Below, in pieces: positions 22,723 through 34,025 of a DNA stretch of 64,000 bases (the stretch's first letter is position 1; the number at the start of each line of letters is the position of its first letter). The translations under genes and the position numbers were made by a program. The DNA is from Triparma verrucosa (Eukaryota; Sar; Bolidophyceae; Parmales; Triparmaceae). Location of the stretch: the NCBI GenBank assembly GCA_030267905.1, contig BRXX01000046.1, forward strand, positions 31,773 to 95,772, in the 5' to 3' direction. The notes under the pieces were generated by a model that saw only the letters and a program-made list of their open reading frames with translations, ran no database searches and was not told the origin of the DNA.

Positions 22723-23821
22723 TTATTTGGTTTGGGTTATTTCTATTTGATCTTTGACTATGACGGCTTCGGCGCCGCTCTTGAAGGCACGCAAGTCCCA
22801 GGTTGAGAAACCCAATTCGCTGAACTTATTTTGGATATCGTGCTGCACAAGGGGGGGGGGAAGTGAAGTGAAGCGAAGCGACGAGTTAGGATAAAGGCAC
22901 AAAGATGATGATGGTGGTGGTATAATTGTCATCACTCACCTCCTCCAAGACAGGCTTCGACTCGTGCAATTTGCTCCTTTCTATCTCTATCATTCCCTTG
23001 CCGCCAGAGAGTAGTCGAACTCGCAGGTCAGACTGAGGCGGGAGGTTGAGGGTACGACGAACGAAGTTCTCCGCCTTCTCCACCCGCTTCAAGTGCTCCG
23101 AGGTGGCCTCGACGCCAAAGGCCAGGCGGGACCGCAGACAGGGGGAGGCCGCATAGTCATGGTTGGGCAGGCCGAGGTGTTTTGCGAGCTGTGGTGATCA
23201 AGGAGTTCTTAGAGTTAGAATTGGGTGGTGGTGTGGGGTGGGGGGGAAGCAAGAACCACGAGGGAACGAAGCGAGAACCCTCAGTCCCTAAAAGCGCCTC
23301 ACCTCCCTAACTTCACTCTTCTTCAGGGACGACAAAGGCGACATTACATTGAAATTAGCCGCGGCAAGGAGGCCAACTCGAGTCGGATCGGATTTGTCGT
23401 CCTTATTGGTCCCGTTGTAGAGCGTCACGTGGTTTACATGACTTTGGCTCGAAGAGTAGTCAATCACGGACTGCAGTGTAGAGTAGAGAGCCGTCTTGCA
23501 GTGGAAGCAAGCCTGACCTTTGTTTTCTATGTAGTCAGGAACGGTGCCCTCGTTCGTCGTCACCTCCGTCAGGGGGGCGTTGATATGTGACGCGACGCGT
23601 CGAGCCAGCTCCAGCTGCGACTCCGGGAGAGAGGGCGACACTCCAATCACCCCCAGCGACGATTTTGGGAACGCCCTATTGACCAAGGCGAGGGTCAGGC
23701 TGGAATCCACACCGCCCGAGAACGCAGTGATGTGTTGCGCAGCTTGCGAGGACGAGGCTTGTCGCGCGGAGGCCTTTATCGAGTGTATTATCGAGTCGGT
23801 CAGCTTTGAAAGGCGCGACAT
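22723..23821 (-). CDS. LarE-like ATP-dependent sacrificial sulfur transferase (PP-loop)
   Basis: Three exons (23821-23303, 23188-22940, 22842-22723), all phase 0, give 295 aa, close to bacterial LarE (about 270-280). The PP-loop AFSGGVDSSLTLAL lies near residue 35. ACFHCKTALYSTL matches the LarE C-x2-C element, then LYNGTNKDD and SPLSSLKKSEVREV. Exon 2 has ASPCLRSRLAFG, which aligns with the segment holding the sacrificial cysteine of LarE (here about Cys190). LarE in bacteria adenylates a pyridinium carboxylate and donates its own cysteine sulfur for the nickel-pincer cofactor of lactate racemase. No partner (LarA, LarB, LarC) is nearby, so the substrate here is open. No clear targeting peptide. 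Both introns have introner-type ends, so the gene is a settled nuclear gene and not a bacterial contaminant. Confidence 0.8.
22843..22939 (-). repeat. introner-like intron (LarE intron 2)
   Basis: GTGAG donor; TCCTAACTCGTCGCTTCGCT right module, followed by a C run and GTGCAG. Confidence 0.8.
23189..23302 (-). repeat. introner-like intron, module reversed (LarE intron 1)
   Basis: Holds GGGTTCTCGCTTCGTTCCCT, the reverse of the GAGGGAGCGAAGCGACCGAG module of other introns, then AATTCTAACTC. Confidence 0.65.
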
Positions 23822-24483
23822 TGCGGGGGTTGGGGAGCGACTCGGGACAGAAAATGAAGATTTCTGGTTGGATACGATGGGTTGGGATGGGAGGGAATAT
23901 ACTGAGGTGGAAAAACGTACGATTAAAATTGACTGCGCGTTCGAGACCGCAATTTAACGCCGTAGAAGGAAATGAGAAAAATCAGAAGTCCTCGTTCTGA
24001 GATTTTTGTAGTCAGTGTTGGTCATATTATTCACCTTGAGGCCTCTAAGCTTAGAATCTTGTGTTGATTTTTCCGAAATAATTCAAAAAGGCCGATTTTC
24101 ACAATTAGAATCAGTGATGAAAAGTTTTGTTATCCAATTAAGGATCATATTTAGATTACTATGTATATTTAAGAACTTCAGAGAGTATTACAGTACCGAT
24201 AAAGAACTTTGAGATTTTTTTGGAATTGAAAATTTCGGTCAAAATTAAAATCCCTTTTTTATCCTTTTCAATGGAATATTATTTCTCTTAGAGGTCTTAA
24301 AGCGAATAATATGCCCAAAAGTTACCAAGAAAATGTTTGAAACAGCCTAAACACTAAAATCGCTTAGAAATCACGACTACGCTGCAACTTTGCTTCCCTT
24401 ACCCACCAATTCACTAACACGCGATTATTTCAAATATTAATCTCAGATCTTAGTTCTCAAAAAATCAGCTTCCTCCCCTATCG
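23822..24483. other. AT-rich intergenic region
   Basis: From about 23960 this is markedly AT-richer than its surroundings. Short open frames occur but show no protein-like composition. It separates two divergent genes and presumably holds their promoters; no RNA gene was recognised. Confidence 0.5.
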
Positions 24484-25889
24484 ATGATTCGTTCTGCGGC
24501 GACTAGGTTCGCACCTCCCACCAGGAGCTGTATCCGCCGCCTCATCAACACCGAGGACTGGGCTCGTGCGCCTGTCTCCTCCCTTCCGACGATCACTTCG
24601 CCCGTGGACCCTTCGTTGCCTCCAACCCTGGCGATAGATTACGATGTGCAGTGTGAGGTGAGGGTGTACTGGATATTGACGTGCATGGTCGATACTTCCG
24701 TGCGTAACGTCGCTGCTGCCAAATTATACGTCTTTATTAACAACACGAACGACCCTTCTACGAGTTGAAGGGGCGGGTGTACTGATCCATATCACTCGCT
24801 GACTAAGACGCGTGTTTTTCATTCTAACTCGTCGCTTCGCTCCTCGACTCACTCCCCTTCTATTGCGACTCGCTTCGCTCGTCGCAGATCGTCGGAAACG
24901 ACATCCAGTGCCTTCTTGCTACTCTCCGTCCGAACCAGATTCTCAGGACGGAGAGCGCGTCCCTCCTCTACTCGACAAACAATGTCGAGATGGAGACGTC
25001 GACCGGTGGAGGGGCGTCGGAGGCCTTCAAGCGATACATAAGTGGAACCAATGCCTTTGTCACGGATTTCAAATACAGCGGAGAAGAGGGCACTACCGGA
25101 CAAGTTTGCCTCGGTCCCGACTTCCCGTCGAAGATTGAGCATGTCTCCCTGAAAGACTACGACGGCGAGCTTACGAGTTCTAAAGGATCCATGGTGGCTA
25201 TGGGCGTTGACGTTCAGCTGACTCCAACGGTTGTCAAGGGAATAACTGCAGGCATTTTTGGCGGAGAGGGTTTCATTATGCAGAAGCTCGAATCGACTTC
25301 CCCGCACGCGGGGGTCTTCATCAAGGGAACTGGCGCACTGATGCAGCTAGAGCTCCAGCCCGGGGAGCATTTACGAATTGCCACTGGGGCGTTGGTTGGG
25401 TACACCTCGGCGGTCTTGGATTTTGAGGTTGAAATGCTCAAGGGAGTTAAGAATGCAATCTTCGGCCAAGGACTCTTTGTCACAAAGATCAAGAACGACG
25501 CTGATGTTCCTGGATTTGTATGGGTCCAGGGTCTGGAGAGCGGTAAGTTTGTTTCTGAGATTGGCAGGAGGTTGGGCGGCGCGGCTGGAGGCGCCGGGTT
25601 CATGCCTCCCATAATAATGGGAGGTGGAGGTGGTGGAGGAGAAGGTGGAGGAGAAGGTGCTGCTGCGGCACCTGTTGACGGTGGTGTCGATGGCGCTGGC
25701 ACCACCACATCTAGCGATCTCCCTCCCTCAGCTGACGTCGATGTGGACGCCGACATTGACCTAAACTCCGAGGAGAACCTTGATTTCGGGGACGACGACT
25801 CAACCTCTTTCGACACTGGAGACGGAGACGGCGCAGTCGAAGAAGGAGGCGGTTTGCTTGAATCGCTCTACGATATGTTCAAGGATTAG
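24484..25889 (+). CDS. AIM24 family protein (DUF124)
   Basis: Two exons (24484-24657, 24888-25889), phase 0, give 391 aa. The N-terminus (MIRSAATRFAPPTRSCIRRL) is basic and looks like an organellar presequence. The core after YDVQCEIVGNDIQCLL follows AIM24/TIGR00266 proteins: a double beta-sandwich with SASLLYSTNNVEMET, GVFIKGTGALMQLEL, and LARKV-like Gly/hydrophobic strands to VQGLESGKF. The tail has a Gly-rich linker and an acidic region (SEENLDFGDDDSTSFDTGDG). Yeast Aim24 is a mitochondrial inner-membrane protein needed for MICOS integrity; the role here is inferred. The 230-nt intron is an unusual introner carrying two right-hand modules. Confidence 0.82.
24658..24887 (+). repeat. introner-like intron with two right modules (AIM24)
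   Basis: TTCTAACTCGTCGCTTCGCT CCTCG is followed by a second GACTCGCTTCGCTCGTCGCAG-type end. The 5' part shares ATACTTCCGTGCGTAAC with intron 61823-61978. Confidence 0.85.
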
Positions 25890-25992
25890 AGGAAAGAAGA
25901 GAATAACAAAAGTTAGCATTTCCAAAAGAGATTTATTTTACAGTTTTCAACCAACCCCCCTTCCAACCCCCCCCCCAATCCCTACCCAACCC

Positions 25993-28900
25993 CTACAAGT
26001 ATTCACCAAGATCCTCCCCCGACAAGTCTTCGGCGACCTTCAAGGTCTCCTTGGCTAATCTCACTACATCCCCGTTCTCGTCCTCCAAAAGCTCGCTCAG
26101 TACGGGCAGACATTCGGGCAAAAGGCCCATGTACTCTTCTCCTACGACCTCTAAAATGTTCTTCAAGCACCTGACGCCTCGCAGCCTGACCTCCTTGCCC
26201 CCCTCGAAGCTGGCGCACTCCAGAACGGCGTGATTCAGAGGCTTCCACATGATCTCCCCCCCGCCGGCGGCGGCCAGGCTGACCATCGCTCTGCTCGCGC
26301 TCTCGCCAATATCTTCCTCGCCGCCCTCCAATAGCAGCCTTCCGAGTTCCTTCAGCAGCAACCCAAACCTGCGACCCTCCTCCGCCTGGCACCAGCCCCC
26401 TCCGCCGAATGCATCGGCCTTCAGGACCGAGTCGACGCACTCCAGAACCAAAACGACGATCTTCCCGTCCCCTTCCCGTTTCCTCTTCTTGCCCGAGCCC
26501 CCCTTGAACTTTTCCAAGACCTCGACCGCGGCCTCGACTCTAAAGCAGGGCAGGAAGATGCTCTTCAAAACGTTCGCCAGCCTCGCGCTGGCGCTCCAGA
26601 AGACCAACCCTCCTCCGATGCCCTCCAACCTCTTGACCAACATCCTCAAACTCTTCTCGCTCTGTTTCATCACCACGCTAACCAACAAATCGTTGCAAAC
26701 TTCCCTCACCCTATCTCCCTCCTCTCCTTCCCCCTCCTCCACGCAGATTCCCCACCCCTTCTCCAGCACATCTACCAAAGGGCCGAAGACGCCGCTGACC
26801 TCCTTCTTCCCAGCTTTGGCGACCATCTTCTCCAAGATCGCGAGCCTCACAGAGGCCTGCGAAGGGAAGGGGCGCTCATGGCGTTAGAAAGGGGCCGGAG
26901 AAGTTGGCAGTAGCACGTCGAACACCAAAACACACACACGCCTTCCCAGCTCGTCGCTTCGCTCCTCGCATAGCCTCTTCACTTCTCACCTCCTCCGCGG
27001 ACCCGCCGACTCCAGCCTTGCTCTTCTCCAGGACTCCGCACCAAACCCTCAGGCTGACCTTCTCGACCAGCACGTCCGCCAGTCCTTCTCCAAAATCGAC
27101 CCAACCTTCCTCCATAATAGTTCCCAAGTACTGGCTCAAGAAAGCGCCCATATGCCTCACGACGCTCCTCACAACGCCCAAGCCGGCAGCGCTCTTCTCC
27201 CCCTTGCCAACCCCGGCCCCGGCCATCAAGTCCGCGAGCATCGGAAGCGCCTTCACGCCCATCTTTTCTAGCAGCGTCTCCACGGCGAGTCCTATGCCCC
27301 CACCCCCACCACTCCCACCCTCCATCCCTCCTAGCACCTTCACGACATCCTTCAATCCAGCCTTCAGCACCTCGTCGAACTCTTCTACTCCCTCTAAACT
27401 TCCCACGACCACTGCGAGGGCGGTCATCGCCACTCCCGACCCTCCTCCCACGAGCTTTATCAAATCGTCCCTCACGAATTCGATCACTAACAGGTGCTCG
27501 GGCTCGTCCTTCTTGACGCCCTTGACCCTCTCCCCGAGCAGGGTCAGACTCCTCTTCACCAACACCTCGTCGCCCTCTCCTGCGTCCTCCACCAAAACCT
27601 GAGTGATGGTCAGGAAGTGCTCCATCGAGACGAGGCCCTGCAGAAGCAGCATGCCCTCCATGATTGAGTTGTGCGTCGCGGTGAAAAACTCGTCCTCTTT
27701 GTCCTCGTCTTCGTTCAAGACAATCTCGCCCCTCAGCCTCAGCAGCCTCTGCCAGATCTGGATCAGGTAAACTTGAGCCTTCTTCGTGTTCTTGATGATG
27801 AGAGGAAAGTTAGGATGTCCCAAAAGCGCCTGCAAACAAATGAGGATGTTGACCACGAGCAGCTGCGACGTGCGAGGTCGTTTCTTCGGCGTTAGTACGG
27901 AGGTAATGGCAATGTACATCTAATCCATGTGATGAAATCACGTGAAGGCGCCCTCTTACCTTCTTGGCTCGTACGCTCTCGGCGAACTTGCCCAAATCGC
28001 CACAGCCAACATCGAAAAACTTATCACTGGGCATGTTGCTCTCGAAGCTGCGACGACGAGTTAGAATTGTGTGGACGGTGATAATGCAGAGACCGGCCAC
28101 TAGTAGCTTCGACCTCACAGCCTCTTCGCTTCTCACCTCTCGATCTCAGCGTCGACCAAATCGCCCAACAGCTCGTTCGAGTGGTTGAGTAAGTTCAACA
28201 TTGCATGAATCTGAAATGATTTGCGTTAGCAATGGTGTTAGAATTTCGAAACACTTTCTTAATGTATTCGGAACGAAAGAATCCGGTACACTAATGGGTA
28301 GCGGTCCAATTAATTTCGCTGGTTCGTTTTTTGTAACTTGCTAAGTACAGGGAGCAAGTCCATCAGGTAACGCCAGCGTTTTCTCTCTTTCCTCTAATAT
28401 ATATTGTCGCTCCGTAAAAACAGAGTTTCAGCATTTTTTGTTTAACGGGATGTCTAGTCCCAGCTTTGTAAAGATTAAGTATCGTATCGTCATAGCGGCA
28501 ATTAATATGCATGGAGGCGAGAGCAGAAGATCAACATAGAACACACACACATACACACGACACCTACCTGCTCACTGGTGGGCACGTTCATGATCAAGCT
28601 CAAACAGAAGGTGCGCATCTCCTCGCAGGCCTCGTCACCCCCTTGGTCCCCCACGCTGGCCAGAAGGGCGGCGACCACTGAAGCGACTCCGGTCCCGTTC
28701 TTCTTCACCCTCACGACGACATTCAAAAAGGTGGAAAAGAAATTCTTGCGCCTGTGGGGGCTGATGCTTGAGAAGCTCCCGACAAAAACTTCGACGAGGT
28801 CCCAGAATCTCATGCCAGCCCTCCTACCGCCCTTGCAGAAACTAGGCACGATGGCCGCCAAGCAGTCGTTGCTGACCTGGAAGCTCCTCACGTCGTCGAC

Positions 28901-31900
28901 CCTCTCTCCCCTCTCCGTGACGAGCTGAAGCGCAGGCAGCAAGCTCCTCGCAATCACTGGACACTTCTCGGCGATTTCGGTCAGCACGGCCAAAATATGT
29001 CTAACGACGGCGCCTCCCTCGACCGCCTTGATCCCCTTCGCACCCCCCAGCAGGCCGACGAGCAGTTCAGAGTAGCTCAAGAAGTTTTTCTCCTCCTCCT
29101 TGCTCGGGACGACGGCCTTCTCCGCTCCTCCTCCTCCTCCCCCTCCACTGCTGCTCCTCCTCCTCTTCTTCTTGGCCGAACCATTCCCGTTCTCCTTCTC
29201 CTTATGTCCGCTCAAAAGCTGCACCCCGCTTGTGATCTCAGCCAAACACGACAGCACGCTGTTCTTCGCATAATCATCATCGTCGCTGGCGCACTTCGCA
29301 AGGATTGCCAACTTGTTGAAAAGCAGCTTGAATACCAGCCTGCCATTCTCGGGTTGGCCCACGATTCCAGCCTTGCCGTTCGTGCCCGCAATGTACTCGC
29401 ACAGGAAAGTGAGCGCGAGGAGTTCATCTCCTCTTTCCTCCTCCCCCTCCTTACTCAAATCGACACTCTCCAACAGGCCGATGACGCCCGCTCCCAACAT
29501 CAGGCCGTCGAACACCCCGCCGACGCCGCCGGCTCCTCCAGTGCCCTCCCCCTTGACCCTCAGGTCCAATAAAAGCTTGGCAAAATCCAGCTGCGTATCC
29601 TCCGTCAACTTGCTCCAGACGTGATCCACCCACGACGCCTTGTTCATGGTCTGGCAGACGACGCCCCTCGCGACTACATTGACCCCGCCGACCTTAAGCG
29701 CGGCTTTCATTGCGTCAATCATCGAGTCGGGCAGTTCCACGAAGCTGCTCTCGGAGACGCTGTACTTGCGGCGGCCGCCGCCCATGACGACTCCGACTCC
29801 TCCACCGCTGCCGTCCCCAGCCACGCCCCTCATCATCCTCCCCACCACTCGCACGGCGAGGCTCCCGCTGTCCGACCACGTCATTTCCTTCTCCATCGAG
29901 GCGGTGAAGATCTTGTGCCCGCAGTTCTCCCACCTCGTTTTCAAGGGGAAGAGCTCGTCGGTGCCGTCGCCCGCGACTTCCATCGCCTTCAGGACGCCCC
30001 CGACGCTCCCCCCGAGGCCCAGCTCCTGCCCGCGGCACCAGTTGCCCTCCATGATTTTCAGGAGCTCCTTGCAGTCCTTAACGGCGTTCCCGAGGAACCT
30101 GGGCATCGCCGACGCGTCGATCTCTAGCTCGAGAGCGTACCCGTCGCTGGCCGAGCTCGCGAGGTCGGCGAGGGATCCGGTGACGAAGTCCTTCGCGGCC
30201 TCAAGGAACAGGACGGCCTGCTTCCTCACAGTTCGGTCGGAGTGAAGGAGGAGGGCGAGGGCGGGGATGACAGCGTTCTCGACATCGTTGGAAGAGGTCT
30301 TGCTGGACTTCTTGCCCTCGGCGGCCTTCTTGTTTTTCGCCGGCTTGTCTTTCGCCTTGGTCGCCATGACGTCCCTGGCGATCATGCAGCACCTCTCCCC
30401 TCCGGCGACGCTCCCGCACTCCATAACCCCCCAATTCCCGTCCTCGACGGAATTCCATATTTCGACCACGGTCTTGTGCAGCAAATCGTACTGCTTCTGC
30501 GAAGTCTTCGAAGTCAACGTGTTCGTGATTTCAATCAGCTCTCCAGTGATGTCTTCGAAGTCCTGTTCCTGAGCGAAGCGTTGGAAAAGCCTCGCCTTGC
30601 CTTCCTCCTTGCCTTCTCCTTGGACTATAATTTCTACGGCGTCGCCGATTACGCCTCCTCCATTGGCGATGACCGCGTACGCTGCCCTGTTGTTACCCTT
30701 CGCCTTGACGAGGGAAAGGGCCTTGGCCCTGCTCTGCTCTAATTTTCTCCCGGAGCCCGAGGCGCCGAGGGCCTTCCAGGCGGCGGCGTGGAGGGTCACC
30801 GCTTCGAAGTCCTCGAAATTCTCGCCGTGCATCGGCCAAGTCTCCTCACCTTCCACAGCTGTGGGGAGGTGAGAAGCCACGTGAGTGACAAGGGCCTCGT
30901 TGTCCATTTCACTGAGCCCTGCGACCTCGAGCGCTAGGACCGCTAGGGCCGTGAGCTTCGCCGTGGTCTTGGGCTTGTTCTTCTTGGAATTTTTGTGGTG
31001 GGAGGAGGGGTGCAGGTTCGCGAGGCCCCACTTCTCGAGGCAGGCGGCCGCCACCTCGGGGTCGGGCTTGATTTTGTGCTGCGCCGCTAGGGTGCGGTAA
31101 TTCTTGGCCGCGGATGTCGCGACCGATAGGTCCTCGTCGGCGAGGAAGCGGTGGAGGAGCGAGTCGAGCATGTCTTCATCGAGGGACTTCTGGAGGGCCT
31201 CGGAGATGTTCTTGATGGCCTCCTTCCTGACGTCTGCCTCCGGGCTCTCCAGAGCCACGCGAGGAGGCATCGAACCCTTGTTGTTCTGGGTCTTGACGAT
31301 CTTGACGCCCAGGACGCGCTCCACCAGTCCCGAGACGCTATCCGTCTCCGCCTCGTTCATGTTGGCCGTGGCCAGGGCGATGCCGGAATCGACTTGGCTC
31401 GGGGCGATGTCGTGGAATACGGTGAGGAGCTTCTCGCAGTTGGAATCCTCCGGGGCGTTGGAGGCGACGTACGCCGAGACGATGCTCTCGCTAACGTTTT
31501 TGGCGACCTTGGCAAAGACGGGCTTCATAACCTCGTTCCCTGCGATTTTGTTCCAGAGGTTGACGACCTTCTCTCCGAGCTTGGTTTCCAAGTGCTGCAC
31601 GCAGCGTTCCAGCAGTCCCGCGACGAAGGTGGTGAGGTCGAAGCCCTGCCTCGTGGCGTGCCCGAGCCCCAAGGGGAGAAGGCGGTGCCTGAGAAGGAGC
31701 TTGAAGGCGGGGATGGGAAAGTCCAAGTCCGTATCCTGCGGCATATTGAGTGAATTGAGAAAACGAGAAACGACGAGTTAGAATAGAGAAGTAAGAGTTC
31801 GAATTGTATATCGGTTGGGGCTCACCTTGCTCTTGTACAGCAGCACGCTAAGCGCCAGTATCGAGTCGCAGAAGGCGTCGACCGCCTGCGTCGTCGTCTG

Positions 31901-32923
31901 CTCGTTCCTCTCTACGAATTCCGAGTCCTTTTTAAGCGAGCCCTTGACGATGGCGGACGCCACGATTCCCTTCATCGCCGTGCCCATGTCGCAGTGCTTT
32001 GATAATGTAGCGGTGACGACGTAGCCGAAGCCGCGGAAGTCGGGACAGCCGCAGCTGGACGGGCTGTCGCCGACGGCCGAGACGAGCGAGGGGAGGATCG
32101 TGCGGACGGTCAGGTCCGTCAGGGTGGATGTCTTGCTGTGCTTCACTTGTTGGTTTATTGCTTCGACGACCACCGCGGTGACGAAGCTCATTACTCTGCT
32201 GGTGCCCTTGGCGACCTTGCCTCCCTCGTCGGAATCCTTGAGGTGAACGACCGCCGTGGTTTCCGCGAGGTTGAGAACGATCTTGAGCAGCTCGTCAGAG
32301 CGGCTGCACTGCCTAGCGATGACGCTCCTCTGCACTTTGGTGGCGCCGTTGGCGGCGTAGGCTCGGAGGAAGAAGAAGGTGGGGAGCTCGGCGACGTTGA
32401 CGAGCTGGAGGGCGCGCTGGAAGGTCGACGTCTCGTGGTGGGGGAGGAGGCAGGTGAGGAAGGGGAGGGGGGATCGGAGGTGGACGGAGTAACGGCGGAT
32501 GAGGTACTCCAGGACGTTGAGGGTGGAGGGGTGGGTGGAGAGGTACGGGGTCAGGTGCAGAAGCAACTTCTCCACCTTCGCGTCGATGCCCTTGTTCTGC
32601 TCCTCGGTCATGAGCCGCCTCTCGAGGTTGACGGTCTGAGGGCTGGCGATGATCTCCGCAAAGCTGGACAGAGTCACGCTGACGTCCTGCAGGCCCTTGA
32701 GGCAGTCGAAGCACTTGGCGCGGACGAGGGAGGTGGGAACGTCTGAGGCCGCCTTCGACGACTCGTACACTATCGTGGCCTTGAAGAGCGCCTGCTTGGA
32801 GACGGCTGCATTGCCATTATTATTTGCCGTGAAACCATAACCTCTACCGACAGCATCTACGTGCGACTTTCTACTCGACTTCTGATTATTTAACGAGTTC
32901 AGCTGGGCCGACAGCGAGCTCAT
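25993..32923 (-). CDS. HEATR1: HEATR1/UTP10, U3 snoRNP (t-UTP) HEAT-repeat protein
   Basis: Six exons (32923-31826, 31735-28568, 28210-28137, 28047-27960, 27862-26990, 26856-25993) give 2054 aa, close to human HEATR1 (2144). The N-terminus starts MSSLSAQLNSLN and has LLLHLTPYLSTHPSTLNVLE and LPHHETSTFQR, as in HEATR1. The C-terminus has MWKPLNHAVLE...VRLRGVRCL and LLPECLPVLSELLEDENGDV, which match the family's last HEAT repeats almost position by position. UTP10 joins pre-18S rRNA processing and Pol I transcription in the nucleolus. Acceptor choice at 27862 is mine: CACGTCGCAG is preferred over a later GTTTGCAG because it keeps a complete helix (LLVVNILICLQALLG). Introns 1, 3, 4 and 5 are introner-like; intron 2 (28211-28567, 357 nt) is not. 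Confidence 0.9.
26857..26989 (-). repeat. introner-like intron (HEATR1 intron 5)
   Basis: GTGAGAAGTGAAGAGGCTAT, then left module GAGGAGCGAAGCGACGAG; right TTTCTAACGCC...CTTCGCAG. The 5' end resembles intron 28048-28136 of the same gene. Confidence 0.85.
27863..27959 (-). repeat. probable introner-like intron (HEATR1 intron 4)
   Basis: GTAAG donor; GTACTAACGCC branch region; end CCTCGCACGTCGCAG. A weaker match. Confidence 0.5.
28048..28136 (-). repeat. introner-like intron (HEATR1 intron 3)
   Basis: GTGAGAAGCGAAGAGGCTGT at the 5' end and AATTCTAACTCGTCGTCGCAG-type 3' end. Confidence 0.8.
31736..31825 (-). repeat. introner-like intron (HEATR1 intron 1)
   Basis: GTGAG donor; ATTCTAACTCGTCGTTTCTC; end ATGCCGCAG. 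Confidence 0.7.
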
Positions 32924-33271
32924 GTTGTAGAATGCTGCGGAGGTAACGTGATGTAACGTGAGGGTGAGCAGTTGAAACACCGGGTATCGAGGGGAACTTT
33001 GTTGGTATCGCCCCTTTTTAATGGTTACTACTATTCAGACGCTGCAATGACGACGCATGACGCAAAAGGACCTTCCGATGGGCATCAAATATTACAGAGT
33101 GCACATTCGTTGTGACGTCGTAAACGTTAACGTACGTTGGCTGCAATAGAGCAGAGATGTTGTGAGTGGGCCACTCAGATTTCTGTACAATCTCCTGGTA
33201 GTTCTTCCAAACAAAAGAGGGTACTGAGAACTAGCTGGACGACCGACAGCCTAGTGCGAATACTCATTTTA
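32924..33271. other. divergent promoter region with copied FKBP segment
   Basis: This lies between HEATR1 (minus) and the FKBP gene (plus). It holds a 29-bp exact copy (33066-33094) of FKBP coding sequence at 33635-33663. Confidence 0.7.
33066..33094 (+). repeat. 29-bp direct repeat of FKBP coding sequence, copy 1
   Basis: Identical to 33635-33663, which encodes part of KDLPMGIKYY at the start of the FKBP domain. Flanks diverge immediately on both sides. Confidence 0.95.
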
Positions 33272-33976
33272 ATGGGGAGACGCCGTCGAAATTCTGATTC
33301 CGACAATGGGGACGATTTGGAGCACTACTTCGAGCGGAAGAGACAGAAATCAGAGGAAGCTCAGCGGAATGCCGTCAGCGGAATAAGCGAGGAGGAGCGG
33401 CAGCGTCGCAAGGCCGCGAAGAAGGCCCGACAGAAGGAGAAGAAGCTGGCCGAGAGGAAGCAGCAAGAGCTCAAAGCGCAGGAGGCCAAGTTGGCCAAGG
33501 CCGCCGAGCAGGAGCGCCTTGAGAAGAAACGGCAGAGGAAGAGGGAGAAGCGCGAGCGCGATCGCCTCAAGAAGGCTGCCAACCCCGGCGAGGAAGCCCC
33601 CCCCTCGAAGTCGTCAGAGCCAATCGGCGAGGTGAAGGACCTTCCGATGGGCATCAAATATTATGACAAGCAGGTAGGCAGCGGTCCTTCCCTGGAGGAT
33701 CGTTCTAGAATTAGGGTCTCGTACGTAGGCAGGGCTAACGACGAGTCTGGCAAGGTCTTCGACCGTTCCAACGACTTCTCCTTCAAAATAGGCAAGGGCG
33801 AAGTGATCAAGGGCTGGGACATAGGGATAAGGTCGATGAAAAAGGGCGGCACGAGAGTTTTGATAGTCCCTCCAAAGGCTGGGTACGGGAACAGGGACGT
33901 GGGGGCGGGCGTCGGCGGGAAGTTGTGGTTCCAGGTTCACGTCAAAGATGACAACCCTAATCAGCAGAAGAGATAG
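33272..33976 (+). CDS. FKBP-type peptidyl-prolyl isomerase with basic coiled-coil N-terminus
   Basis: A single exon of 234 aa. The start is the ATG at 33272 (MGRRRRNSDSD); the open frame extends upstream without another ATG. Residues 30-120 are a highly charged Lys/Arg/Glu helix with runs such as KKRQRKREKRERDR, typical of nuclear FKBPs. Residues about 125-228 form an FKBP domain: GIKYYDKQVGSGPS, RIRVSYVGRA, FDRSNDFSFKIGKGEVIKGW, GIRSMKKGGTRVLIVPPKAGYG, and WFQVHV. Active-site residues Asp (FDRS), Trp (GW) and Tyr (GYG) are present, so catalysis is plausible. The basic N-terminus suggests nucleolar or chromatin location, like yeast Fpr3/4 or FKBP46, but with a different order of charged blocks. 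Confidence 0.88.
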   Translation: MGRRRRNSDSDNGDDLEHYFERKRQKSEEAQRNAVSGISEEERQRRKAAKKARQKEKKLAERKQQELKAQEAKLAKAAEQERLEKKRQRKREKRERDRLKKAANPGEEAPPSKSSEPIGEVKDLPMGIKYYDKQVGSGPSLEDRSRIRVSYVGRANDESGKVFDRSNDFSFKIGKGEVIKGWDIGIRSMKKGGTRVLIVPPKAGYGNRDVGAGVGGKLWFQVHVKDDNPNQQKR

Positions 33977-34025
33977 AACCCCATAATTTTATGATAAAAA
34001 AGGTAAACTAACGCCTATAAAATAT

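Noticed and set aside
24015..24212. Short frame in the AT-rich spacer
   Set aside because: Composition is random for AT-rich DNA; no start context or homology seen.
26249..27602. Long plus-strand open frames opposite HEATR1
   Set aside because: Their Ser/Pro/Leu-rich content mirrors the opposite strand, while the minus-strand frame matches HEATR1 to its C-terminus.
29621..31781. Several plus-strand open frames opposite HEATR1 exon 2
   Set aside because: These are high-GC shadow frames with no protein-like features; the minus strand is a confident HEAT-repeat exon.
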